The notes under the pieces were generated by a model. That model saw only the letters and a list, made by a program, of their open reading frames with translations. It ran no database searches and was not told where the DNA came from. Positions 1 through 7,741 of a stretch of DNA of 33,843 nucleotides are shown piece by piece (position 1 is the stretch's first letter; each line of letters begins with the position of its first letter). A program made the translations under genes and the position numbers. This DNA comes from JAJNPS01 sp031430315 (lineage in GTDB: Bacteria > Pseudomonadota > Alphaproteobacteria > Rhodobacterales > Rhodobacteraceae): NCBI GenBank assembly GCA_031430315.1, contig JANPBI010000376.1:1-33843 (forward strand), in the 5' to 3' direction.

Positions 1-520
1 CCCGCACGCCGCCTTGTGCCGAACTTTCGAGTCGCAACCTTTGCGCCACCAACTGCGCGACAACAGGCCAATTCTCGATCAAAGGCGGCAGCACGTCGCC
101 CATCATCAGGTCCAACAGGCTGTCCCCGTCCTTGAAACCGATCGGCGCAAACAGCACCCGCCCGGGAGCGTTCATTCGCAGGACGGTCCAAATCCGGTCG
201 ATGGCGAGCGCGGGATAGGGCACGTGTCGCGTCAACATGTGTTCAACAGCGTGTCGGATCGGCTGCATTGCAGCGTCAGTCAACGCAGTTTTTGCATAGC
301 GCGCCGCATACCCCGCATGGGTCAGCAGCTGGTTGCGCACCGCCAGAGGCAGGTCAAGGGCGCGCCCCAGCCGTTCAACCATCTCGCGGCTCGGGCGCGC
401 CCGACCGGTTTCCAGAAACGAGATGTGGCGCGCAGACACCTCGGCCTCGCCCGCGAGGTCCAGCTGGCTCAGACGCCGCACCCCGCGCCAGGCTTTCAGT
501 GTCTGCGCAAAACTCGTCAT
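1..520 (-). CDS. XRE-family regulator with MmyB-like ligand domain (3' end cut off by window)
   Basis: The reading frame starts at the ATG complementary to 518-520 and runs off the left edge, so about 173 residues are visible. Residues about 5-60 form a helix-turn-helix: the stretch RRLSQLDLAGEAEVSARHIS and the following FLETGRARPS are typical of XRE regulators. The rest (TRHVPYPALAIDRIW, NAPGRVLF, LLDLMMGDVLPP) matches the C-terminal ligand domain of MmyB-like regulators, a PAS-like fold whose ligand is unknown here. The protein is a cytosolic DNA-binding regulator. It is divergent from the small membrane protein starting at 627, with a palindrome between them, so it probably controls itself and that neighbour. 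The family assignment is firm; the target and ligand are inferred. Confidence 0.85.
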   Translation of the reverse strand, partial: MTSFAQTLKAWRGVRRLSQLDLAGEAEVSARHISFLETGRARPSREMVERLGRALDLPLAVRNQLLTHAGYAARYAKTALTDAAMQPIRHAVEHMLTRHVPYPALAIDRIWTVLRMNAPGRVLFAPIGFKDGDSLLDLMMGDVLPPLIENWPVVAQLVAQRLRLESSAQGGVR

Positions 521-556
521 GCAAGAACCCTACGCGATCGATTGCCGTGCGTCAGC

Positions 557-569
557 TACCTGCAAGGTA
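557..569. promoter_or_regulatory. Palindromic candidate operator in the divergent promoter region
   Basis: The sequence TACCT-GCA-AGGTA is a perfect 5-3-5 inverted repeat. It is the only clear palindrome in the 106-base gap between the MmyB-like regulator (start at 520) and the membrane protein gene (start at 627). Its position suits an operator bound by the neighbouring helix-turn-helix protein. Binding is inferred. Confidence 0.45.
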
Positions 570-626
570 ATTGTCTTGATGATGCGCGCGCGCCTAGCCT
601 GAGCCTGCAGCAATCGGAGTAGGACC

Positions 627-1064
627 ATGTCTCACAAGTTCCACAAGTCCTGGCTGAAGTTCACCGCCGTCGTGGTGGGCTCGTTCGGGCCGGTGTTTTT
701 CCTTGGCACAATACCAGACACGATGGAACCGGCGCGCCTGACGCTTGATCTGCTCAGCTGGCCGATCGACGGGGCCACGACATACAGCTCGGCCGACACT
801 CGTTTTCTGTCTGCGCTGACCGGCGGCTTTCTGACCGGATGGGGTGTCATGATCTGGTGTCTGGCCGCCTGGGCTTATGATACCGCACCAGAGGCAGTAC
901 GCAAAAGCGTTGTCGCTGGGCTGGTCGCCTGGTTTTGCGTCGACAGTGCGGGGTCCATCGCGTCAGGCAACGCATCAAACGCCCTTTTTAACCTGGCAGT
1001 GCTCACACTCGCGGTCGGACCACTGTGGCGACCCGCGCCAGCCAAAGACATGAGACTTTCGTAA
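627..1064 (+). CDS. Small multi-pass membrane protein of unknown function
   Basis: This is a 145-residue protein with a short basic N-terminus and about four hydrophobic segments: roughly residues 10-30 (FTAVVVGSFGPVFFLGTI), 62-85 (LTGGFLTGWGVMIWCLAAWA), 90-112 and 115-133. It therefore looks like a small inner-membrane protein. A ribosome binding site (GGAGTAGGACC) lies just before the ATG. It is divergent from an MmyB-like regulator with a palindrome in between, which suggests repression or activation by that regulator. The family is not recognised and no catalytic motif is visible. The next gene is convergent, so it is probably transcribed alone. Confidence 0.75.
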   Translation: MSHKFHKSWLKFTAVVVGSFGPVFFLGTIPDTMEPARLTLDLLSWPIDGATTYSSADTRFLSALTGGFLTGWGVMIWCLAAWAYDTAPEAVRKSVVAGLVAWFCVDSAGSIASGNASNALFNLAVLTLAVGPLWRPAPAKDMRLS

Positions 1065-1094
1065 GGTTTCTTTCGCACCGCATCCGTTGATGAA

Positions 1095-1120
1095 GTCAGC
1101 GCGGCGTCACACGCGCTGAC
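1095..1120. terminator. Hairpin between convergent genes
   Basis: GTCAGCGCG at 1095-1103 and CGCGCTGAC at 1112-1120 form a perfect nine-base-pair stem with an eight-base loop. It lies in the 85-base gap between the convergent membrane protein and glutamate dehydrogenase genes. There is no strong T-run on either side, so it may be a bidirectional mRNA-end hairpin rather than a classical terminator. Confidence 0.4.
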
Positions 1121-1149
1121 GTCGATTGCCAGAACCCCGCGGGTGCGCC

Positions 1150-2580
1150 CTATAACCCCTTTGACCGGTAGGTCGTGGCCACGCGCCCGATCGCGACGAT
1201 ATAGGCCGCGACCCTCAGATCTGTAACATCACTTCGCCCGTGCCACACCTCGCGCATGGCCTGATAGGCCCCGCGCATGGTGTCATCTAGTCCCGAGCGG
1301 ACCAGTTCCAGTTCCCCCGCACCCCGCAAGTACTTGTCCTTGAAATCCGGCGACAGGGTCCAACCCAGACGTTTGTCGGCCGACAGTTTTTCCAGCTCAT
1401 TCACCAGAAGCACATGGCGCGCCTCTTCGGCGCGGCGCTGCATGCGGCCAAACCGGATATGGCTCAGGTTCTTGACCCATTCGAAATAGCTGACAGTGAC
1501 ACCGCCGGCGTTGGCGAACATATCGGGAATGATCACGACACCCTTCGCCCGCAATATCTCATCGGCGCCGAAGGTGATCGGGCCATTCGCTGCCTCGACA
1601 ATCAGCGGCGCCTGGATGCGGGCGGCATTCCCAAGGTTGATCACGCCTTCCAGCGCGGCCGGGATCAGAATGTCGCAAGGATGTTCCAGCACGGCCGCAC
1701 CGTTCTCGGTAAAGGTCGCATGGGGGAAGCCCTTGATCGTGCCATGGGCCTTGATCCACTGGTAGATCTGTTCGATATCAAGGCCTTTGTCGTCAAGCAG
1801 CGCGCCATCACGTTCGATCATCCCGACAATTTTACAGCCATCCTCTTCGCTCAGGAATTTGGCTGCATGATAGCCCACATTGCCCAGTCCCTGGATGATC
1901 ACGCGCTTGCCATCCAGATCGCCGGAAAGTTTCGCTGCCGCCTTGTCCTCTTTGTGGCGAAAGAACTCGCGCAGGGCATATTGCACGCCACGCCCCGTCG
2001 CCTCGACCCGGCCCTGTATACCCCCCGCGTGCGGAGGTTTCCCCGTGACGCAGGCCTTGGCGTTGATATCGGTGGTGTTCATCCGCGCATACTGGTCGGC
2101 GATCCATGCCATTTCACGCTCGCCCGTGCCCATGTCGGGGGCGGGCACGTTCTGGGCGGGGTGGATGAGGTCGCGCTTGATCAGTTCATAGGCAAAGCGG
2201 CGGGTGATCTGTTCCAGCTCATGTTCGTCCCAGGCGCGGGGGTCGATGCAAAGGCCGCCCTTTGATCCACCAAACGGCGTTTCCACCAGCGCACATTTGT
2301 AGGTCATCAGCGCTGCCAGCGCCTCGACCTCGTCCTGGTTGACCGACAGGGCAAAGCGGATGCCGCCCTTGACCGGCTCCATATGTTCGGAATGCACCGA
2401 ACGGTAGCCGGTGAAGGTCTGGATATCGCCCCGCAATCTAACCCCGAACCGCACCGTATAGGTGGAATTGCAGATCCGGATCTTTTCCTCCAGCCCGGGG
2501 CTGAGGTCCATCAGCGCGACTGCGCGTTTGAACATCAGGTCGACGGATTCCCGAAAGCTGGGTTCACCTGCTGCTTGCAT
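1150..2580 (-). CDS. Glu/Leu/Phe/Val dehydrogenase (glutamate dehydrogenase type)
   Basis: The 476-residue enzyme probably interconverts glutamate and 2-oxoglutarate plus ammonia with NAD(P)H in the cytosol. Visible family features are PVKGGIRF (K71), the substrate-side lysine in LMTYKCA (K95), the catalytic lysine in GGSKGG (K107), APDMGTGEREMAW (about 147-159) and the dinucleotide-binding VIIQGLGNVG (about 227-236). The length fits the hexameric NAD-type (GudB/RocG-like) branch rather than the 450-residue E. coli GdhA. The start ATG at 2580 is preceded by GGGAGA at good spacing. The gene stands alone, facing the membrane protein gene tail to tail. Cofactor preference cannot be decided by eye, and leucine or valine dehydrogenase activity is less likely given the length. 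Confidence 0.93.
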   Translation of the reverse strand: MQAAGEPSFRESVDLMFKRAVALMDLSPGLEEKIRICNSTYTVRFGVRLRGDIQTFTGYRSVHSEHMEPVKGGIRFALSVNQDEVEALAALMTYKCALVETPFGGSKGGLCIDPRAWDEHELEQITRRFAYELIKRDLIHPAQNVPAPDMGTGEREMAWIADQYARMNTTDINAKACVTGKPPHAGGIQGRVEATGRGVQYALREFFRHKEDKAAAKLSGDLDGKRVIIQGLGNVGYHAAKFLSEEDGCKIVGMIERDGALLDDKGLDIEQIYQWIKAHGTIKGFPHATFTENGAAVLEHPCDILIPAALEGVINLGNAARIQAPLIVEAANGPITFGADEILRAKGVVIIPDMFANAGGVTVSYFEWVKNLSHIRFGRMQRRAEEARHVLLVNELEKLSADKRLGWTLSPDFKDKYLRGAGELELVRSGLDDTMRGAYQAMREVWHGRSDVTDLRVAAYIVAIGRVATTYRSKGL

Positions 2581-2976
2581 GCCAAATCTCCCATAGTGGC
2601 AAAGGCGCCGAAACGCTCTGAGAACGGACTCTAGCGGTCAATGATGAAAGATTCATCCGCTCATTGACGGGTTTTTGTGGATGCTGTGGCGACAATCCCG
2701 CGTGGCGGCGGGCATCAAAGCGATTCGTTGCACAACTTATGGTTGATAAATTGTTAAGGGCTCATCCCAAGGGCCCCCGAGGATTGGACGAGGCGTTGCT
2801 AAAGCCTGCACAATCGGAGGAAGACCGCCGACACCGTTTCTCTCGCCCTGCGGAAGGGGGGTGAAAACGGCAGTTTGCCACAATTTCGCCCGAAGTGCCG
2901 GACTACATCGGCAAGATTCCGCCAGCCTGAGTCGTGGCTCGTGGAAATTGTGTTGCGTAGCTCATGAGGGCCGAAA
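2581..2976. other. 396-base intergenic region between divergent genes
   Basis: This gap separates the glutamate dehydrogenase start from the Tad-like operon start, so it should contain both promoters. No convincing gene is seen in it. It contains an inverted repeat at 2637-2668 (listed separately) and an AT-richer stretch near 2735-2760. CACAATTTC near 2879 and GAAATTGTG near 2943 are complementary, but they are too far apart to interpret. Confidence 0.6.
2637..2668. promoter_or_regulatory. Nested inverted repeat upstream of glutamate dehydrogenase
   Basis: GTCAATGA (2637-2644) and TCATTGAC (2661-2668) are perfect eight-base inverted arms. Inside them ATGAA-AGA-TTCAT (2644-2656) forms a second small palindrome. 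It lies 57-88 bases upstream of the dehydrogenase start, where an operator or promoter would be. On the plus strand it is followed by GGGTTTTTG, but no plus-strand gene ends here, so an operator is more likely than a terminator. Confidence 0.35.
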
Positions 2977-4677
2977 ATGAGAGTAATGTCTGTGTACCAG
3001 TCGATGCATGCCCGGTTCCGTTTCGCATTGGCGAAAGCTCGCCGCGAAGATGGCTCCGTTTCGGTCTTTACGCTGATCCTCTTCATCCTGATGCTGATGA
3101 TGGGCGGGATCGCCGTCGACTTGATGCGCTATGAACACTCGCGGGTCACCTTGCAGCAGACGCTGGATCGCTCCGTCCTTGCCGCGGCGAGTTTGCAACA
3201 GACGTTGTCACCCACAGCCGTCGTTGCCGATTACTTCGCCAAAGCAAACATGACCAGCCAGTTGAACACCAGTGGGGTCACTGTCGTCCAGACATTGAAT
3301 TCACGCAAAGTGACGGCGAGCGGAGCAGTTACCAGCAAGAACTACTTCATGCACATGATGGGCGTCAACGAACTGACGGCCCAAACGGCCGCCGCAGCGG
3401 AACAGCGGCGCACAAACGTCGAAATCATGCTCGTGCTAGACATTTCCGGGTCGATGAGCGAGGCATCTGGAAGCACGACAAAGATTGCCGCCTTGAAGGT
3501 TGCTGCCAAGAGCTTTGTGGATACCGTACTTGCAAACGATACTCAAAATCGGATCTCCATTGGCATCGTTCCCTATAATGCGCAGGTTAACCTTCCATCT
3601 GTGCTGCGGGATAAGTACAACTTCGAGTACAACCACGGCGTGACAAACATCAATTGTCTCGAGGTCCCTGCCAGCACCTACTCCACTCTCAACCTGTCGC
3701 GCACTGTATCTTTGCCGATGTACTCACATGCGGACAACACGTCCAACACGACGCAAAACACTGATTATCAGGCTATCAGCGCGAATGGCATCGCAGCACA
3801 ACAATGCGACCCTTCGGCAGCGCCGCAGATCATGTTGCCATCCAACAACAAAACTGCACTCAAGACCAAGATCGATAGCCTTTACGCTGAAGGCAATACA
3901 TCGATCATGCTGGGTATGCGGTGGGGCGTGGCATTGCTGGACCCGGGTGCCCGCTCAATGTACACTGAGTTGATCACCGCAGGCCAGATTTCGTCAAACT
4001 TCGCAGGCCGTCCGTTTGACTACACTGATCCCGACAAGATCAAGGTCATTGTCTTGATGACCGACGGCGAACATGTCGCTCACAAAATCACCAACAATGC
4101 TTACAAGACAGGGGTTTCACCCATCTGGCGCTCAACCGGGGACGGTAACTTTTCAATCCGGCACACAACAGGTCGTCCGACTGCAGCCGGCACCAACGAA
4201 TTTTGGGTGCCGCATCGTTGTACATCAACTGCGTGCAAGAACGGCTCCAACACGGCCGAGGCATGGCAGGCGGCAGCGTGGAACAGCGGCAGCGGCGTCA
4301 CCCAGCAAACCTGGCAACAGGTTTGGTCTACTGTCCGCATGACATGGGTTGGCTGGCAACTTTATGCCCGTGGTCTCGGCACAACCGGTACAACACGGAC
4401 CAACGCCTTCAATACGGCGATGAATGCGATGCGCAGCGACTTTGCGTCAGCCGGGACAATGAACACGATGCTGAGCGGTTCGTGCGACTTGGCAAAGGCC
4501 CAGAATGTTGCCGTCTATGGCATCGCTTTTGAAGCCCCCACAAACGGCCAGACCCAGATCTCGAACTGTTCGTCTTCGCCCAAGTCCAACTACTACTACA
4601 ACGCAACGGGCCTGAATATCTCGGCCGTCTTCCAGACCATTGCCGCCAACATCTCGCAGCTGAGGCTGACACAATGA
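2977..4677 (+). CDS. TadG-like protein with von Willebrand factor A domain
   Basis: This is a 566-residue membrane-anchored protein. Residues about 22-47 (REDGSVSVFTLILFILMLMM) form the single N-terminal helix typical of TadG-like pilus-assembly proteins. A von Willebrand A domain begins near residue 147: VEIMLVLDISGSMSEASG carries the DxSxS metal-site motif, and VIVLMTDGEH supplies the second acidic cluster. The C-terminal part (YGIAFEAP, then a short segment before the stop) closes the domain. A Shine-Dalgarno GAGGG sits six bases before the ATG. The stop overlaps the next start as ATGA, indicating an operon with two TadE-like genes. A role in Flp/Tad pilus assembly is inferred from family; the main tad genes are not in this window. 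An in-frame ATG three codons later is a possible alternative start. Confidence 0.85.
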   Translation: MRVMSVYQSMHARFRFALAKARREDGSVSVFTLILFILMLMMGGIAVDLMRYEHSRVTLQQTLDRSVLAAASLQQTLSPTAVVADYFAKANMTSQLNTSGVTVVQTLNSRKVTASGAVTSKNYFMHMMGVNELTAQTAAAAEQRRTNVEIMLVLDISGSMSEASGSTTKIAALKVAAKSFVDTVLANDTQNRISIGIVPYNAQVNLPSVLRDKYNFEYNHGVTNINCLEVPASTYSTLNLSRTVSLPMYSHADNTSNTTQNTDYQAISANGIAAQQCDPSAAPQIMLPSNNKTALKTKIDSLYAEGNTSIMLGMRWGVALLDPGARSMYTELITAGQISSNFAGRPFDYTDPDKIKVIVLMTDGEHVAHKITNNAYKTGVSPIWRSTGDGNFSIRHTTGRPTAAGTNEFWVPHRCTSTACKNGSNTAEAWQAAAWNSGSGVTQQTWQQVWSTVRMTWVGWQLYARGLGTTGTTRTNAFNTAMNAMRSDFASAGTMNTMLSGSCDLAKAQNVAVYGIAFEAPTNGQTQISNCSSSPKSNYYYNATGLNISAVFQTIAANISQLRLTQ

Positions 4678-5207
4678 TCCGGGTCATGCGGCGCATCAGG
4701 AAAGCCTTTGCCAGGGAAGACGGCACCGCCTCGATCGAGTTTGTGCTGGCGGTGCCTGTGTTGATGACGATCTTCATGGCGTCGTTCGAATCCGGGATGT
4801 TCATGGCACGCCATGTGATGTTGGAACGGGCCGTCGACATGACGATGCGCGACCTTCGGCTGGGGATCCTCGGCAATATCAGCCACGATAACTTGCGGAC
4901 AAGAATCTGCGCGCGGGCCGTGATGCTGCACGACTGCAACGCAACGCTGAAGATCGAATTGCAACCCGTCAATACGGCCAGCTGGGTCATGCCCACAACA
5001 CCGACCACCTGTGTGGACCGAGCCCAGGCGATCCAGCCTGTCACGACCTATATTCCTGGCGGCGGCAGCGAACCTGTTCTTGTGCGAGTGTGCACGCGGC
5101 AAGACGCAATGTTCCCAAGTACCGGGATTGGCCTGGCGCTGCAAAAGGACGCGATGGGTGGATATGCCCTGGCCTCGCGGTCCGTTTTTGTGAATGAACC
5201 GAGTTAA
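4674..5207 (+). CDS. TadE-like pseudopilin family protein
   Basis: This is a 177-residue protein with one N-terminal transmembrane helix. The motif EDGTASIEFVLAVPVLMTIF (about residues 15-34) has glycine at -1 and glutamate at +5 of a possible prepilin-type cleavage site, as in TadE/TadF minor pseudopilins processed by TadV/CpaA-type peptidases. Several cysteines in the C-terminal part (ICARAVMLHDC, TTCVDR, VRVCTR) suggest disulfides outside the membrane. The start overlaps the stop of the TadG-like gene (ATGA), and its end runs up against the next TadE-like gene, so the three are probably co-translated. The family call is good; the exact role in a pilus is inferred. Confidence 0.82.
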   Translation: MIRVMRRIRKAFAREDGTASIEFVLAVPVLMTIFMASFESGMFMARHVMLERAVDMTMRDLRLGILGNISHDNLRTRICARAVMLHDCNATLKIELQPVNTASWVMPTTPTTCVDRAQAIQPVTTYIPGGGSEPVLVRVCTRQDAMFPSTGIGLALQKDAMGGYALASRSVFVNEPS

Positions 5208-5217
5208 GGACGTGAAG

Positions 5218-5781
5218 ATGTTCTTCTTCAAACAGGCTCTACAAGATTTTCGTGATGACGAAAGTGGCTTGATTCTAGCCGAATTCGTCATCGTCCTGCC
5301 AATGCTGACATGGGCATTCATGGCGCTGTTCGTCTATTGGGACATCTTTCGTTCGATGAACACGGCGCAAAAGGCCGCCTACTCCATTTCCGACCTGATT
5401 TCCCGTCAGAACAACGACCTGCCTGCGACCTTCATCACCGGCATGAGCAACATCATGGAATATCTGTTGCCGCCGAACCAGTCCGCAAGCTTGCGTTTCA
5501 CGTCGGTCAAATGGTCAACGGCCAACAACCGGTTTGAAGTGATCTGGTCCCGGTCGCCCAATGGCGTGATGCCGCAGTTGACGACCGCGTCCCTGCAGGC
5601 GCAGGCAAGCAAGATCCCCATCATGGCCGCAACAGATACGGTCGTGATCGTCGAAAGCTCGGTCCCCTACACGCCCAGCTTCAATGTCGGACTTGCACCC
5701 AACTACACCCTGGACGAGTTTATCGTGACGCGGCCGCGTTTCCTGACCAAGATCTGCCTGCAAGGCGTTGCTTGCACCTGA
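5218..5781 (+). CDS. Second TadE-like pseudopilin family protein
   Basis: This is a 187-residue protein when started at the ATG at 5218. That start is chosen because AAGGA lies seven bases upstream, whereas an in-frame ATG at 5194, inside the previous gene, has no ribosome binding site. The motif DDESGLILAEFVIVLPML (about residues 12-29) has glycine at -1 and glutamate at +5 and leads into a single transmembrane helix, as in TadE/TadF proteins. The remaining 140 residues would face the periplasm. It is the last gene of the three-gene Tad-like set; the next gene is 176 bases away. It lacks the cysteine richness of its neighbour. Confidence 0.8.
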   Translation: MFFFKQALQDFRDDESGLILAEFVIVLPMLTWAFMALFVYWDIFRSMNTAQKAAYSISDLISRQNNDLPATFITGMSNIMEYLLPPNQSASLRFTSVKWSTANNRFEVIWSRSPNGVMPQLTTASLQAQASKIPIMAATDTVVIVESSVPYTPSFNVGLAPNYTLDEFIVTRPRFLTKICLQGVACT

Positions 5782-5957
5782 GGATGGCTCGGGTTTCGGA
5801 TCGGTCGGCGAAGTCGGGCTGCCTTGTGCTTGCGAGCGGGGCACATGGCGGGCGGGCTCTCGTATCTTTGGTACAATCTCGACCGGCTCACACCCACGGC
5901 ACTTTCCTCGCAAGCGCCTGACCGCTAAGGTATCGGCATCCTGAACATACGGGTGTC

Positions 5958-6263
5958 ATGGTCCGCCTTGCGACTTTCCTTAGGAACTGCACACTGGCCC
6001 TTGGGCTGGCAGCATTGCTTGGCGGATGCTCCGGTCCACCGGAACTGTCCGCCGAGGCGATCAAAGTGTCAGCATCGCCGGTCATCTTGCCGTTAGACCT
6101 CCTTCTTGCCAAAGCGGGATCTGCGCTTGATCGTGGTCCCGGCGCGTCGCTTGATGCCCGCGCGGCCAGGCTGCGGGCGCGGGCAAAAGCCATGCAAGGG
6201 CCAATCGGCGATCCGCAAACCCGGGCGCGTCTGCTGGCGGCCGCACAAGCCGGGCAGCCATGA
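5958..6263 (+). CDS. Small predicted lipoprotein
   Basis: This 101-residue protein starts with a basic N-terminus and a hydrophobic stretch (NCTLALGLAALLGGCSGPPE). LGGC gives a convincing lipobox with the lipidated cysteine at about residue 24. The mature part is short, alanine- and arginine-rich and has no recognisable domain. It should be anchored in the cell envelope. Its ribosome binding site is weak (GGGTGTC). It lies 88 bases before homoserine dehydrogenase on the same strand, but nothing links it functionally to that gene. No known family is recognised. Confidence 0.65.
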   Translation: MVRLATFLRNCTLALGLAALLGGCSGPPELSAEAIKVSASPVILPLDLLLAKAGSALDRGPGASLDARAARLRARAKAMQGPIGDPQTRARLLAAAQAGQP

Positions 6264-6351
6264 CCCAAAGACGCGTTGCGCAGCCAAACCCAACCCGGTA
6301 ACAGGCGTCACGCCGATATTTGTCCAGATGTCCCCGTGGAGTGATCGCCGC

Positions 6352-7641
6352 ATGACCGCGAAACCGCTTAGAATTGGCCTTGCCGGGCTCGGGACTGTGG
6401 GCATCGGAGTGGTCCGGATCATCCAAGACCACGCAGCATTGATCGCTGCGCGCGCGGGGCGCGGCATCGAGATCAGCGCCGTCTCGGCCCGTGACCGCAG
6501 CCGCAACCGTGACGCCGATCTGTCCGGCTACACCTGGGAAGCGGATCCTGTCGTCCTGGCGCAACGTCCGGATATCGATGTTTTCGTCGAAGTCATGGGC
6601 GGCCATGACGGTCCTGCAAAAACGGCGACCGAGACCGCCTTGTCAGCAGGCAAGGATGTAGTCACCGCGAACAAGGCGCTGTTGGCGCATCACGGACAAG
6701 CACTAGCCGAACTGGCCGAGGCCGCCGGTCGGGTGATCCGGTTTGAGGCGGCAGTGGCAGGCGGCATCCCGGTCGTCAAGGCGCTGACGGAAGGCCTTGC
6801 CGGAAATGCAATGCGCCGGGTCATGGGGGTCATGAACGGGTCGTGCAACTACATCCTGACCCGTATGCAATCCGAGGGCCTGCCCTACGAGACCGTCTTT
6901 GAAGAGGCACGGCAGCTTGGCTATCTCGAGGCCGATCCCAATCTGGACGTGGGCGGTATCGATGCGGGCCACAAGCTTAGCCTGCTGGCAGCCATCGCCT
7001 TTGGGACGCGGGTGTCGTTTGACGCCGTGACGCTTGAAGGGATCGGGTCGGTGTCGATCGACGACATTCGCCATGCAGCCGACATGGGCTATCAGATCAA
7101 GCTGCTTGGGGTCGCACAAATGACCGGACGTGGTTTGGAACAGCGGATGACGCCCTGCCTTGTCCCGGCGGATCACCCGCTGGGACAATTGCAGGGCGGC
7201 ACAAACATGGTGGTGCTTGAAGGCGACAGTGTCGGCCAGATCGTGCTGCGCGGTCCGGGCGCCGGCCAGGGGCCGACCGCCAGCGCCGTTCTGTCCGACA
7301 TCATCGACATCGCGCGCGGCAACCGTCTGCCGACCTTTGGCCAGCCTGCCCTTAGCCTCGCGGTCCCTGTTGCCGCCTCGACCGGGACCGCGGCGGCCTA
7401 CTATCTGCGCATGACGCTGGTCGACAAACCCGGGGCGTTGGCCAAGATTGCGACGTGCCTGGGCGAAGCGGGCATCTCGATCGACCGCATGCGCCAATAC
7501 GGCCACCAGGGCGCGCAAGCTCCGGTCTTGATTGTTACGCACAAAGCCACTTCGGATGACATTGCCCATGCGCTGGGGCGATTTGCGGCAACGGGCGTCC
7601 TCGTTGGCGCACCAGTGGCGTTAAGGATCGAAGAAGTCTGA
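6352..7641 (+). CDS. hom: Homoserine dehydrogenase
   Basis: This 429-residue enzyme reduces aspartate semialdehyde to homoserine with NAD(P)H, feeding threonine and methionine synthesis. The N-terminus carries the dinucleotide-binding LRIGLAGLGTVGIGVVRI. The middle has VTANKALLAHHG, FEAAVAGGIPVVKAL, GIMNGS-like VMGVMNGSCNYILTRM, and GYLEADPNLDVGGIDAGHKL. A C-terminal ACT domain (YYLRMTLVDKPGALAKIATC) suggests allosteric control, usually by threonine. The start at 6352 is chosen because GGAG lies ten bases upstream and the protein then begins directly at the Rossmann strand. Longer in-frame starts exist but would add unrelated sequence over the lipoprotein gene. It is followed by glpX and recJ on the same strand. 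Confidence 0.95.
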   Translation: MTAKPLRIGLAGLGTVGIGVVRIIQDHAALIAARAGRGIEISAVSARDRSRNRDADLSGYTWEADPVVLAQRPDIDVFVEVMGGHDGPAKTATETALSAGKDVVTANKALLAHHGQALAELAEAAGRVIRFEAAVAGGIPVVKALTEGLAGNAMRRVMGVMNGSCNYILTRMQSEGLPYETVFEEARQLGYLEADPNLDVGGIDAGHKLSLLAAIAFGTRVSFDAVTLEGIGSVSIDDIRHAADMGYQIKLLGVAQMTGRGLEQRMTPCLVPADHPLGQLQGGTNMVVLEGDSVGQIVLRGPGAGQGPTASAVLSDIIDIARGNRLPTFGQPALSLAVPVAASTGTAAAYYLRMTLVDKPGALAKIATCLGEAGISIDRMRQYGHQGAQAPVLIVTHKATSDDIAHALGRFAATGVLVGAPVALRIEEV

Positions 7642-7741
7642 CCTGTTAGCGCCAACAGACTTGCTCCAAGACGGAGTGGCGGGCTATGGCGTCGCCATTC
7701 CCTTTTGGGGCAACCCTTCATCGCTGGATCAATACTGCATC

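Noticed and set aside
2879..2951. CACAATTTC and GAAATTGTG as an inverted repeat before the Tad-like operon
   Set aside because: The arms are nine bases long but more than 50 bases apart, which could occur by chance and has no clear reading.
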